Shown piece after piece: positions 24,176 to 36,355 of a DNA stretch of 64,000 bases (positions within the stretch are counted from its first letter, which is position 1; each line of letters starts with the position of its first letter). A model generated the notes under the pieces. The model was not told the DNA's origin. It did no database searches and saw only the letters and a program-made list of their open reading frames with translations. Made by a program: the position numbers and the translations under genes. This DNA comes from Litoditis marina (lineage: Eukaryota > Nematoda > Chromadorea > Rhabditida > Rhabditidae), in assembly GCA_964036275.1 (NCBI GenBank), contig OZ038436.1, forward strand, positions 11,249,904 through 11,313,903. The letters run 5' to 3'.

Positions 24176-24410
24176 TATCAGAGAATCTTAGTATTCTGCA
24201 CGAGGAAACTATCTTTCTCCTACCCTAACTTACCATTGTAACAACTATTCCAATCAGTACATCGCTAGTCAGTGTACTAAATGTGGAATGTTATTCTCAT
24301 GAGTAAGAGACTTATCAGGAGGTTTGATTGCATGATGAAATTAATCAATAACTGTTTTAAGGTCGATAGATAGAGTTAGACATGACTCGTTGGGAGAGCA
24401 GAGCATCGAA

Positions 24411-27400
24411 ATGGAACAGCCAGAGAGGTACGTTTTTCTAATTGTCTCTATTTTTCTTTCTTTTCCTTTTTCTCTTTCTCGTTTTTCTCTTTCTTACTCT
24501 TTCATCCCCTTTTCTTCCTTTTCACTTTCTACATTTTTCTTTCTATTTTTTCTCATTCCTTTCTTTCTTTCTTTCTTTTTTCTACAGAAAATTTTGGATC
24601 CGTCATGCTGCCTCTCTTTCATTCAACTTTCTTCTATTTTTGTTCTGCCGAAAAAGTATAAACCAAATTTTAGTGTTCAGACACCTTTATATAAACGATG
24701 TGCAACATTTGAGCGCGTCAAGTTGTCCTTTCTGTCTTGATAAGCTTCTCTCTCTAGCGAATCGCAGAACATAGCATATGTGAACAGTTGACTATTTTCT
24801 TATATTCAAAAATGAATCCAATATAAAAAATAACTTTAGATTTGGTTAATTTCAAACTTTGTACAGGTATCTCAGAACTGATGTGTTTGTAGTTTGCTCC
24901 GTGATTCGCGATTCATAGTGTGTTGCGAATCTAGGTCGAACTACAATTCAGACATAGTTCACTAGTATGATGGTTCACTGTTCACTGTTTTGTTATCCAG
25001 ATTTCCATCCCCCGTCGGCACTGATTTTGTGCGTATCGATTGGACGGATCGAAATTGTCCCAAGGAAAACAACTGGAGAGGTTATTCACAAGTTTTTTTG
25101 CCAGTATAGAAGCGAAACTCCTGAATAGATTCTATCACGCTGTTCATTGGAATAAAATCTACTTGTGATGAGTCAGCGTTGTAATGAGGAATCGTTCTTT
25201 TTGTCATTGCACGTTTGAGAGTTCTGCTGTGTTAAACAGGTTCCACGTGACTTTACAATTGACCAACAGCATACTGAGTAAATGGTTTTCCAGACCGCCT
25301 CCGATTGAGAATCTCTTCTATATCCCGTCGGGTCTGGATGATTATTATTGCTATTTTAATGTTGATTCTTCTAGTTATTGCTATTTTGATAGTTGTTCTA
25401 ATTCTTTTTATACTTCCCAAATCGGATGACAACGCGAATCAGGTTTGTTTTACCTTTTTAGAACTGAAAAACTTTGAAAGTTCATGTTTTTGGTGGCAAA
25501 TTTTTCCTGTAACAATTCCAAAGTTTTAATTCTAAACTTTCTCCATTGTATTCTGTTGCTAGTTCGATCTCAAAATATAACGACTTCAACAGAGAAGCTT
25601 TGTTTCACTTCTCCCGAGTTCTGGATTTAACTAGGTGCTCAGTAAAGCGTAAAGGATCTAGATGAAAGCAGCTTCGATCATAAATTACTTAAAGTTTTTA
25701 AAAGGTAAGGTTGAACCTTCCTCATGGAACTGAACAAGACATTTAATAGTTTATCCTGTTTTGCAGAACGTGGTCAGTTCAACCAGAGCCCCGGGTCAAA
25801 CTACAACTTCCACCCCCTACCCGCTCGGATATATAGTCGGCACAGACTCCAAATATTGGGCAACTGAGGGAAATATCACTAGTTTATTTCCCGATTATAG
25901 GTCATATGAATACAGGCAAAGGTCAGTTGGAACATGGAAATATAGTCAATATCACATATAATTGAACTTTAAAAAGTGAACTTGGAGCTTTAACCTTTAT
26001 GTAATGTGTTTATGTACTGTTAGTCAATTGTACATTCACGCAAAACATGTGAGCACAGCAAAACTCAGAAACGTGCAATTACAAAGTGCACACTTCCTCA
26101 TTAGAATACTAATTCAACGTGACTACTCATTTTACTTCTAGTATAGTTGTGTTCCGTTGTGATACATAGAAAATATGGAGCTCAAACTACGAGTGAATGC
26201 TGTCTATTTCCTGTATTCAACGAACGCAGCTTCAATCAATCTTCTTTTTTAGACTAATAACCTACGGGAACGGATCAATATTCATAATTGGCAATACCAG
26301 CTACAGTATGCCGCTGCAGTTGGATGATCATGACTGCGACACCTGCACTCTGTTGGCGCTGTCCGACGAATGTATTGAAACATTGAACTGCACTTCTTCT
26401 TCTGCTATTCACTGCTGTACTGGATGTCCAGAGGTAATTTCATTGCTATGTTGAATTGCGAAAACGTGACAAACTTGGAGGAATACCGAGAACGTTAGCA
26501 GTGAAAACTTTATACGTAGCTTTGTGAATTGTTTTTTTTGTATGGTTTTTAACGATAATGAAAGAAGCACTGTGTGATCAGTGCCCGGCCACCTATATAA
26601 TATTCATGAAATATTGAAACGCGCTATCGCGGGAAGCCACAATGTCTATCAAACTTATCTCTCATCTGAATTCAATCGTTAGCGAGGTTCGCTTCCGGAG
26701 TTGTGATTTGTACGTAGCGTGTACCTTTACACACTATACCTTTGAAATCGTTTGCTTGGACCTTAACAATTAATTTGTAATATTAGTACACTGTTTTATC
26801 ATCGATGCGCACGAGAACCATAACCTTATTCACGCAATACAAACACCTTTCTCTTTTCGTATAAATTTTCATTTCTGTTCCCAAAATTTATGTTTGTCAT
26901 GTCTGCAATCTCTTTGGGGCTTTAGAACCTAATTTCAGACCACAGTCTGATGATTACAAATTAGGGTTCGGTCGAAACTGTAACGCAACAAATCTAGAGA
27001 TAATGCGGGCGCCGGAGAGTCAGATGACGAGAGAGAAAATCAAAATCTATGCCAGTCACGCTGTATAGACAGCAATTCACTGTCTATCCAGCGTGTTGAA
27101 TTTGCGAATTGTACTGGTTCTGATTCCGTAATAAATTCTTGTATTACGGAATCAGAACCAGTACAATTCACAAATTCAACACGCTGTATATACAGTAAAT
27201 TACTGTCTCTGGCTTGTTCTGAGATTTTTTCTCATTTCATTTTTTCATTGTTTGAGAAAACGGTAGTTCATATATTATTTGAGATGATTCTCTCATGGTT
27301 TGAAACTGATTGAGTGGTGCATGACGGCCTATGTAACATGCGGGAAATATTGGAGCGCGCTACCACTAAAAACCACAATATACCAGACTCTTCTCTCACT

Positions 27401-30400
27401 TGACATTACTCTGAGCCACTACGAAACTTCAACATCAAACACAGCCTCATAAGCGAAGTCACCCAAGTTTTTTTTTTACCAAACTTCAAACATCATATTA
27501 GTTGGTTTTATTGTGAAAAGCACATGTCTAAAAAACGAACGTCTCCCTTCAGAAAAAAGAAATGTGTTTGCAATTTGTAGTTAAAGTTTTTAGTAAGTAG
27601 GTTGTGTTTTTAACAAATTCCGTGAAACTCCTTTTCCATAGAAATTTCTAATGGAAAATCGAGATTATTACAAACAACTTTTTCCATGATATTACTGTAA
27701 TAATTAAAGGATTCGTTTCCATTCAGCTTATCCTCCTTTGTAAATTTACCTTTTGCTCTTATGCTTTTCTGTACTTGACAACTGAAACTTTCTCACATTT
27801 GGCTAGATGGATTAAATAGTGAATGACAACCAATAGCTATACATAATTGGTGCAACATTCGATCGCGCTAACAAAAAGCAGCTCAAGCTCAATCGCGCGC
27901 AGCGCGAAGCGCTGTGCGAGATTTGTCTTTGGTCCGGCTAATGCGTGCTTCCGTTTTTTAGTTTTTCCTCAAAAAGGCTGAAATTTGCAAAACAAAGTTT
28001 TTATTGAACTACTTGTTTTCTAAAGTGACAAGAAAAGTAAACCCAGTTTAAGGGTTTCTACTGACCCGATTTCGTTGAAAATTGTGGAAGACATGTGATA
28101 CCTACTCAACCCCTCGCGGAGCAAAAAAAATCAAGAAAAAATTGTTTTTGTCAAAGTTATAGACATTTTTCGAAAAGTATCTGCGTCTCTCCATTTAGCA
28201 GGCTCTCTCACTCTCTCGTCCGGTCGACAACTCAAACTGTATTGTAACTTAGAGTAACAATTACCGATTTGCTCGAAAATTGAAATATGATGCCATCGTG
28301 ACTTTTATTTGAATATGAAGTATTCTATTCCTGACGTCCTTCAGAACTCTGGAGACCGGATGACGTCATTTTTGAAAAGTGCAAAGTTGACGTCACATAT
28401 ATTTTCAAATGATGGTAATATCTTAGAAAGGGTCAATTAGCGGAGAAACTCAATTTAGGAGTAACGTATTCTGAGATTCTGGAGACCAGATGACGTCATT
28501 TTTGAAAAGTGCAAAGTTGACGTCACATATATTTTTAAACGAAGGTAATATCTTAGAAAGGGTCAATTAACGGAGAAACTCAATCTAAGAGTGACGTATT
28601 CTGAGATTCTGGAGACCAGATGACGTCATTTTTGAAAAGTGCAAAGTTGACGTCACATATATCTTTAAACGATGGTAATATCTTAGAAAGGGTCAATTAA
28701 CGGTGAAACTCGATCTGAGAGTGATGTATTCTGGGATTCTGGAGACCAGATGACGTCGATTTTGAAAAGTGCAAAGTTGACGTCACATATATCTTTAAAC
28801 GATGTTAATATCTTAGAAAGGGTCAATTAACGGTGGAACTCAATCTGAGAGTGATGTAATCTGGGATTCTGGAGACCAGGTGACGTCGATTTTGAAAAGT
28901 GCAAAGTTGACGTCACATATATCTTTAAACGATGGTAATATCTTGGAAAGGGTTAATTAACGGTAAAACTCAATCTGAGAGAGATGTATTCTGGGATTCT
29001 GGAGACCAGATGACGTCGATTTTGAAAAGTGCAAAGTTGACGTCACATATATCTTTAAACGATGGTAATATCTTGGAAAGGGTTAATTAACGGTAAAACT
29101 CAATCTGAGAGAGATGTATTCTGGGATTCTGGAGACCAGATGACGTCGATTCTGAAAAGTGCAAAGTTGACGTCACATATATTTTCAAATGCTGAAAATA
29201 TCTTAAAAATGGTATATTAACGACGAAACTTTATCTAAATATGACTTATTCTGGAAATCAGAAGGCCAGATGACGTCAACTTTTAAAAAATTGACGTGAA
29301 ATATGTTTTCGAATGCTGAAAGTTTCTTAGAAATGGTCAATTCATGATGAAACTTCATTCAAACATGACGTATTCTGGAATTCTGAAAAGCAAAGGGCAG
29401 AAAGTAAGTTTTTAGAACTGCAATGTTGACGTCATATTTTTCTCAAATGATAGTAATACTTGGCAAGTGGTTCATTGAGAAAACAATTTTATCTGCACCG
29501 TACATATCAAACCACATACCTACGGCATGTATACAAAAAGAGAACAATTCATGAAAAAGTGGGGGCCCAACGACTGTGAGATTTGTCTTCTGCTGTGCGC
29601 TCCTTAGACAACTACTCTCAAATGGAGCAGCTACTGCTACAAAAACCGAAGAATACTCATGTATAACTGTTAATTACAAACATACAAAAGTCGTAAAATA
29701 TTTTCTCAAACCTGTAAACTAGAATCTGTAAATAACCGAAAAATACTAATATACTCAAGTATAACTGTTCATTACAAACATACTAAAGTCGTAAAATATT
29801 TTCTCAAACCTGTAAACTAGAGTCTACAAATCACAGATGTTAACTCAACGTAGTCAATTATAGAGTTCCTGGTTTCGTGCACAATGGTTGGTGTTTTTGA
29901 TCATTACTTCAATTCTAGGTGCTATAACGTTTGGCATATTATTCAACAGTTGTTCTCTTTTTCGCAGCTGTGACTTGTAGATTCTAGTTTACAGGTTTGA
30001 GAAAATATTTTACGACTTTAGTATGTTTGTAATGAACAGTTATACTTGAGTATATTAGTATTTTTCGGTTATTTACAGATTCTAGTTTACAGGTTTGAGA
30101 AAATATTTTACGACTTTTGTATGTTTGTAATTAACAGTTATACATGAGTATTCTTCGGTTTTTGTAGCAGTAGCTGCTCCATTTGAGAGTAATTGTCTAA
30201 GGAGCGCACAGCAGAAGACAAATCTCACAGTCGTTGGGCCCCCACTTTTTCATGAATATTGATATAAGTTCAGGCACGCGAGGTATTGATCCTGGAAAGA
30301 TTAAATAAATATCAACGACATCTGAGCAACATCCAAAATCGACCAGACATATAGTAAACGTTAAAAAGAACAGTACAACAATGAGAGGAATAGATATAGG

Positions 30401-31676
30401 AGTACATAACTTCGTGTAAATTACTCAAACACATGAAACATGCTCTTGAATTTTCATTTTTGCGTCGCATTCCCGTACGCAATTCGTACGCGGTGTTTTT
30501 TTGTACGCCGATTTTCCGCGAAAACGGAACATGACCTTGGGATGTTCTATGTAATAATGGACAGTTTACTGCTCCATAGGTGCCATCCTGGAATATGTGC
30601 CAGATAGTTTGTGAGCTTTTACTGATAACAATGGAATCATGGTGTGAGAATGTTACATGAAAGTCGGAAACTTGTTGTTTTCAGGCTGTCCAAATATGTA
30701 ATGTACATGGTATACTGTATGAGAATGCCGGTTTTCCCGTTGAGCGAAGAATTTCAACTGACGGGGAACAGTTGCTCACCACCTCCTTGACACAGCAGAA
30801 ATGCGCGCTACAGGTAGTTATCGAAATATTTTTTGTAGTTTGACCCCGAAACGCGTCATAATTCCCTCGACCGAAAAAACTGGGATCAAACTACAACTAC
30901 AGTGGTGTAGGGCAACACAGAAGTTGTAGGTCTGTTTTGGAAAACGAACCTATGTGAGAGGACCGAGGTCGTATGCAGTAGTATCCCGATTTTCCCCTTC
31001 TAATCTTTACTTTCTCGCTTTTCAAACTCAATAGCTCAGAAACTACCTGGGAAAGACTTCTATGCAACATTCCCAACCTTTTTTACAACGGACTATAACT
31101 CGAATCATCGTTGAAGTCCACTCATTAAAAACGTTGAGCATGTCCCTTATGAGTCTTAGTGAAAATGACAAAACCCATACCTATTCCTTGCAGGTGGAGC
31201 GTGTGAACGAGACTGGCATAATCTTCACCGGCCCGGTCCAAGCCTGTCCGGTCCCAGGACTCTCTCCCGACCTCATCTCAACCGTTTCTCTGAACCCCGA
31301 CAACACAACTACAGTAGACGTCGTTATCTCTCTAAATGTCACCTCTCAACTACTTTATCTCAACTCTCTGAACCACACGGTTTCTGTCCATTTGAAGGAC
31401 CTGAAAGATCCCAAACAGATAATTTCCTCGGTATACGGTAGCCATGTTTTGGTCGCTGTGCTACAGGCAGACCACTTTTATAGCGTGCGTTTCCACGTGA
31501 ACAATGGCTGTTTGAGTAATCTGGCGGGGGGTTACCAGGTGTTTTCCTACTCGGGTCAACTCATGGGCGGTTACTGGTTGGATGACCTACTTATGTTGTG
31601 GTACCGTGAAAGGTCAGGGGTCAATATAGTCCACTTCACGTTTGCGTGGCCGAATGACGACACGTGTACGTATTGA
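24411..31676 (+). CDS. Type II single-pass membrane protein with Cys-rich ectodomain
   Basis: Seven exons: 24411-24427, 25001-25080, 25294-25442, 25767-25921, 26253-26433, 30685-30813, 31194-31676; 397 aa, phases agree. A short N-terminal cytosolic part (about 43 residues, ending in RR) precedes one long hydrophobic span (~44-69, rich in I/L/V), then an extracellular domain of about 325 residues. That domain has many N-glycosylation sequons (NIT, NTS, NCT, NTT, NVT, NHT) and a cysteine cluster at 162-192 (CDTC, C, C, CC, GC). The C-terminal ~160 residues contain the bulk of a probable beta-rich module ending in DDTCTY. I do not recognise the family. An earlier ATG about 30 bp upstream is out of frame and runs into a stop in exon 3. 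Intron 5 is 4.25 kb and almost entirely repeats. Confidence 0.8.
24440..24590. repeat. Pyrimidine-rich low-complexity tract
   Basis: TTTCTTTC-type tract in intron 1 of the type II membrane protein gene; the long frames over it are Phe/Leu/Ser artefacts. Confidence 0.8.
24887..24946. repeat. Ultra-short palindromic element
   Basis: Ends TTTGTAGTTTGCTC and TCGAACTACAA, with an inner GATTCGCGATTC palindrome. Confidence 0.6.
25160..25275. repeat. Family B element
   Basis: GTAATGAGGAATCG, TTGCACGTTTGAGAGTTCTG and GACTTTACAATTGACCAACA match the family B consensus. It lies within intron 2 just before exon 3. Confidence 0.6.
26020..26150. repeat. Family B element, full length
   Basis: Starts TAGTCAATTGTACATTCACG, continues through ACACAGCAAAACTCAGAAAC and ends near GTGACTACTCATTTTACTTC and TAGTATAG. 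Confidence 0.7.
27051..27213. repeat. Large near-perfect foldback
   Basis: Arms of about 75 bp, including TGTACTGGTTCTGATTCCGT and its reverse complement, meet at a five-base loop near 27138. The outer ends carry GCCAG...CTGGC. No coding capacity. Confidence 0.85.
28330..29440. repeat. 130-bp tandem array with paired TGACGTCA sites
   Basis: Eight units start at exact 130-bp steps (GGAGACCAGA or its variant at 28351, 28481, 28611, 28741, 28871, 29001, 29131, 29261), followed by a worn ninth. Each unit carries two TGACGTC words about 28 bp apart, separated by TTTTTGAAAAGTGCAAAG. The left units keep the full TGACGTCA palindrome; later ones drift to TGACGTCG. It lies in intron 5 of the type II membrane protein gene. 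Confidence 0.9.
29547..30257. mobile_element. 0.7-kb foldback element, arms ~290 bp
   Basis: Left arm 29547-29837 and right arm 29966-30257 are almost exact reverse complements, separated by about 128 bp. The outer terminus reads ATTCATGAAAAAGTGGGGGC. Within each arm a ~90-bp segment (CATGTATAACTGTTAATTAC ... AACCTGTAAACTAGA) is itself duplicated in tandem. Few mismatches separate the arms. No protein is encoded. Confidence 0.85.
30832..30895. repeat. Ultra-short palindromic element
   Basis: Ends TTTGTAGTTTGACC and GGGATCAAACTACAA, shortly after exon 6 of the type II membrane protein gene. Confidence 0.65.
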
Positions 31677-32019
31677 TTAACAATTCACGTGACACGAGAG
31701 ACAGGAAAACGTGTACTAGGTTACTGCACACAGAGTTTTTTTTGGATTCGAGGAAAATTCATCTTCAATTTGTATAATATGATCTCAAGTAAACGAATAT
31801 TTCCTTATTTCGAGCTGTTAGTTACTTTTTTAGTTGCAACTTGTTATTGATTCTGCCAGTTTAGTATTGTAAATTCAGAACGGGTATATTGTCGAGTAAA
31901 TATGTTATAAACAGTATTACAGAATCCGATAGTAATTACAAACATCTTGAGAAGACATGATGGTTTTCTTGAAAGTTTGATGAACGCAAACCATCAAACA
32001 CGTCCAGAATCTCCATGAT

Positions 32020-32315
32020 GTGTAGGGGGTGTCAAACTTATGAATTTTTGTGTCTCGCCGGAATCGAACCTGCGAGCAAAAAAATTCATAGCAGGGCGCT
32101 AAACACTGCGCTACGAGGGTGCGTAATCGACGTACCCTAGAAAACGAAGCCATGTGCTCATTTACACATTTTACATATATTTATTCATTCACGTCGCTTC
32201 GTTACGAGGCGTGATCATCATATATGTCATATGTCATACACAGCGGAAATCGAGATACACAGTACACCGCCTTTCAGTGGCGACGACTATAACAAAGCAA
32301 GATCTACTCTCATGA
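32020..32315 (-). mobile_element. tRNA-derived SINE-like repeat, copy 2
   Basis: On the minus strand the segment has a consensus A box TAGCGCAGTGT (32103-32113) and a perfect B box GGTTCGATTCC (32060-32070) at tRNA spacing. Flanking sequence on both sides matches the copy at 14809-15015 (GGGTGTCAAA-TTATGAATT before, GAGATACACAGTAC after). The anticodon region is degenerate, so this is not a functional tRNA gene. Confidence 0.7.
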
Positions 32316-32354
32316 ATGCTTGGTGAAAAACAGTGTGTGAGAGCTGCTCTCATT

Positions 32355-32475
32355 AAATAGGACGATTACGTGAACCAATACCCAATGTATCGGTCGTTTA
32401 AACTGCAATTGAAAACTGTACTGCAGTTTAAAGGACTGACGCGTTAGAATTGGACCACATAATCGTCCCTATTGT
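32355..32475. repeat. MITE family A, full length
   Basis: Ends GGACGATTACGTGAACCAAT and ATTGGACCACATAATCGTCC, with a central palindrome GTTTAAACTGCAATTG...ACTGCAGTTTAAAG. Confidence 0.8.
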
Positions 32476-33599
32476 AGCGGATATTGAGATAGAAGAAGAA
32501 AAAGGGAAAGTGCGAGGGAAAGTGCCACTAAGTGAGTTAATATTTTGTATCGATTGTGGTTAAATGTGAGTTCACGTCCATCCACGTCCAGAAAGAGAGT
32601 GTAGGTCACGCGAAACAAAGCACCAGAATCGGCGGTTTTCAACATACAAAAGTATTATTGAGGTTTGAATTGAGAGATGAAAAGACTGCACAATGGGTAA
32701 TACCGATCGTAGATACAATACGCACCCATTACATTAATTAATATATTTCGTATTACCCATTTCTTATTTTGCAATGTTTAACGCGCTCATCGGTAGCACG
32801 TACTCTACATAGTATGTAGCCTGCGCCGCCAAAGTTTTGTTTCGTAGATAATAATACCATTTATAAACTTGCACTGCAATTGCTCGAATGAAATAATTAG
32901 TTCAAATGATCCAATATACTCTTGGAAATAAAATTTACTAATACTTTTCACTTAGAGGAATACATTTTTTTAAAAACCGTCCAAATATATGTGATACGAC
33001 AAAAGTATACATAGGCGTTTCGAAACCTTACTGTGAAGAGCTGTAAGACCGAGAAACATATGACATGTAGTTCAGAGCGCGTTCAATGTAAACATCGTAA
33101 AACACAGTTTGATAGCAAACGCAATCATTTTACTGTCCAGCTGTTTTTCATTTCGTGCTTGATTCGGTTGATAGAGTCTGTATTTTGTTTTTCTTCATTT
33201 CAGTTATGAGCGATGAAAATATAAATAACTTTAAATAACTTCAATTACGTGGGTTTAAAAGTATTGTAACGTAAACATAGTCATGATGATTCGATTGGTG
33301 AGAAAATTCCACTAAACTGTTTCTAACCTGCGTCTCTTCGAGCGCACACTCTTTCTTCGCTCTCGGCCCAACGGGATACAAGCCAAGCGAATGCGTTGAA
33401 GAGATAACCACAGGTTGGGATCTGAGCACCGGGATATTACGGCATACACCATTTATCGTTTTTGCGGACACCCTTTCAATTTTTATTATGCCCATATTTT
33501 GAAGGATATTTTCGCGCCGTCTATCTCTTGTTTGTTTCATTATTCAACTACAAAACATCTTTGTGATAGTTGTTGGTGGTTCAGTGGTTTTGGTTGTGA

Positions 33600-34126
33600 T
33601 ATAGAACGGGCGAGGATAAACAATTGATACTTGTAGAGTGCCAAGTAGATGTCCAAGGAGAAACTCTGATTCCATACATACTAAGACAAATAATAACAGA
33701 GATAGGGTTCACATCATCTTTATGTTCCAGTAAACCATACAAATAAACTAAATAATAGGCCCTTGGGAATGTGCTTTTATTAGTTCTATTGTCTTGATTC
33801 TCTTGTTGTCGAAATATAATCTGTTTAAGCTTCTTAGATCTATTTAGCATAGAAATGCTCTTGTACTTGATTGAGTGGTCCACTTGATATTGTGACAGAA
33901 GTTTAAGTCAAAGGCAGAGGGTTGGTGAGAAGAAGAGCAAGTAGACGAACTGTTGAGAACTGTCTGCTCTGGCCAAAACGCCTCTTTTATACCTTTTCTA
34001 GACTCACGTGGACCAATCAGCGCGCGCCACAGGATACGTGAGAGCATAATGCTCATCGCACCAGACTGCGCGCGTCAGCTTGCTTGCTTGATACTTGCGT
34101 ACACATTGATTGGTGGCGCAACAGAT
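33600..34126 (-). promoter_or_regulatory. LTR-like promoter and polyadenylation segment, tentative
   Basis: Read on the minus strand: CCAATC boxes and a GC-rich GGCGCGCGCTGATTGG patch, a TATA box GGTATAAAAGAGG (around 33981-33993), then AATAAAAG about 210 bp downstream (33773-33782). GATATA occurs at both ends (near 33597 and 34126). This layout resembles a solo LTR starting TGTTGCGCC, but the expected CA end is not clear and no second LTR was found. It could also be a promoter of an unrecognised gene; an open frame of about 100 codons follows at 33540-33241. Confidence 0.25.
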
Positions 34127-35923
34127 ATAAACATTTGTTTTTTTTGTTCTTTACAACAACTAATGAAACAGTGTAGGGCTGCCTATATTATGCTATCCGT
34201 GAAATACACAACTACGCTATTGCAGCGCATCGCAATAACTACAGTGTTCGGCTCACCATCAAGCAAATAGCAGACCAGTTTCATCTTTTGAATAACATAC
34301 GAGAAAGTCCCATCTTACTAGGTACGGTTTTCTACATTTTGTCAACCCATACACCTGGAGCGTTGGACACCACACTATGTTTTATTCCCTCACTGCTATT
34401 AAATCCTTTCGAAACGGTACCCGTCTTTTTCAACTTAGTTCTAATTTTAATCTAATAGAAATGGTTTTAATCAATCTCTGACTAAGACATTTCCCATTTG
34501 AACTACCACAAAGTTATCTGCTCCTTAGTATGGGGTATACTGCTTAAAGAAGGCGCTTCGTCATTTCGTCATTTCGTCATTTCGCCGACCGTACACTCTA
34601 TACATACAAAAATTAACAAAAACAGCAATAACTGAAAGTTCATTACAAAAACAAAAAAATGTAGAATCAAACTGTAGGACTGGGATCATGTGAGTGGACG
34701 AGTGGCGAATCCCTTTGATTTTTGATCTTTTGATCTTTGGGCCGAATTCTCCCCGAGGATGGGTATCACATCATTCCTGATTAGATTCCTACAGTACAAA
34801 TTCAAACTTTTCACAGATTAATAGCTGATACAGTCCTCAACTTCATTAGCAATATTCTGAAATACTATATGTACTATTTGATCAGGGAATCTGCAACGAG
34901 TGCGCAAATTGTTAACCTTTTTCTATACCAAAATTTTTTCGATACGGAATTATTGGTCTATATTTATACTGTAAAAGTCACATTAAAAATGAAAAGACAA
35001 AACCTGGGAATAAAATAAAGCATTCATTCGTGATTGAACACTTGTCTCTGCGTAGAATAGTAGTTTGGCGTGCCTGTGTGTCCACTGCCACCAGAATAGT
35101 TGTTCAATTCCAAGCGAAGCGTTTTCTTCATCAATTGCTCAGTCAAACACGGGCATCATGCCACCCAGGTCCGAAAATTTTCGAGCACTGGGCATGCTCC
35201 TGGCCATGTCTGGCCATGTCACAGACAAACTGAGGGCTACCGTACACCCTTGAATCTTACTAGGACCTCATTTCAGATGTCAGAGTCTGACAGTCCTTTA
35301 TTTTTTCTGATGCAATTTTTACAAATTTTCAACCGTGTTTTTTTAACCTTTTTTGTATAGTTTATAATCGATTCTTGTTCATTCTGATGAATTTTTCGAT
35401 GTTTTGATGATCCATGAGGGGTTGAAGTTTTTACCACGTCACTATGTTCTGCGTACATGATCAAACTTTGTGATTGTGTCTGTTTCCAGAAAAAATGAGA
35501 GGATACTAACAGATAAGTTCCATGTTCTACATTATCAATCGGGGCATGGACAAACAGTATAGAGTGGAAGTTTGGAGCGATGTCTGACCTCAAAGTAGGT
35601 TTTATCATAATTTGTCCTGTAACCCGGTAGTGTGGATGTTGTTGTTTATAGGTATGATCAAACCAATAGTTTTTCGTTTCTCAACACCACTCGCTTTTCT
35701 ACGGAGTAAACTGTTCATGTAACCCCTTTCTAATGCAAATACAGACGCGGGTGCCGGGTACATGAGCTGCTGGTCATATTTGATTCATTTGGACAAATGT
35801 ATTTCTTCTGAGTCGGGTACGTGAAGAGCATTGCGTTAGAAACATCATTTGAGAATAACATATTCAAGGTTCCGGCTGGTCACTCGTTGGAAGGAAGTTT
35901 TGGCTTATCTGCGTCGCTGACAG

Positions 35924-36355
35924 ACTGAGTGGCGCGACTTTCTGGAAAAAAGGAGAAAGGACCCCCTCCCAGGAAGCATTGTGAGTTTGTATGATTAACT
36001 AAACATTTCCTATTTAACTATCACTTTTATAGTTAGTGAATACTACAACTAACCCCCCTCCGCGGTTATTAATGAGTTTTCTTGTGTTTCGAAATACTCA
36101 CTATAATTTCTGTTAATCAAATTTATAAAAAAATACATATAATTCTGATATTAAATTATTACTGTGTTCACTATGTAGCACTGCCACATCGTTATTCTCT
36201 AAAAAAAACTATTATAATGGTTTCAGAGAATTGCGGAACGACGCGTTGCGGAAGACAGCGAATTCCATCCCGACTTGAGAGGCGACAAGAAAGATGTGCA
36301 TTTGTCCACTTCTGCAGAAATGGACGACGGGACGACGCAATATATACCTTCTTGA
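35924..36355 (+). pseudogene. Two-exon coding-like remnant
   Basis: Two short segments, 35924-35980 and 36227-36355, have coding-like codon use and join in phase across a 246-bp intron with good signals (GTGAGT donor, GTTTCAG acceptor). They give a charged C-terminal peptide of 61 residues (TEWRDFLEKRRKD..., ending TTQYIPS). The same frame continues upstream as RWKEVLAYLRR but crosses a TGA just before the first segment. The pattern faintly resembles the region after RNase H in BEL/Pao polyproteins. It may be a decayed retroelement or gene fragment; no start or upstream exon was found. Confidence 0.3.

Larger units (their letters stand above)
15871..24410. other. 8.5-kb gene-poor divergent spacer
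   Basis: It separates the 5' ends of the minus-strand membrane protein and the plus-strand type II protein. I see no supported exon. It holds several short inverted-repeat families, GA tracts and two of the iterated-word elements listed separately, plus three copies of a motif resembling GAGGCTGCGCAACATTTGAACGC near 20.26, 20.59 and 20.95 kb. Confidence 0.55.

Noticed and set aside
28330..29440. CRISPR array
   Set aside because: Whole 130-bp units are repeated without distinct spacers, in a eukaryotic intron.
32050..32125. Functional tRNA gene on the minus strand
   Set aside because: A and B boxes are good, but the anticodon stem is degenerate and poly-T interrupts it, and a second dispersed copy shows it is a tRNA-derived repeat.
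33241..33540. 100-codon minus-strand frame downstream of the LTR-like promoter
   Set aside because: It has some coding-like stretches but no recognisable retroelement or other domain, so it is mentioned only with the promoter segment.
35273..35608. 111-codon minus-strand frame
   Set aside because: No recognised motif, AT-rich codons and no neighbouring exon; compatible with chance, though a decayed retroelement cannot be excluded.
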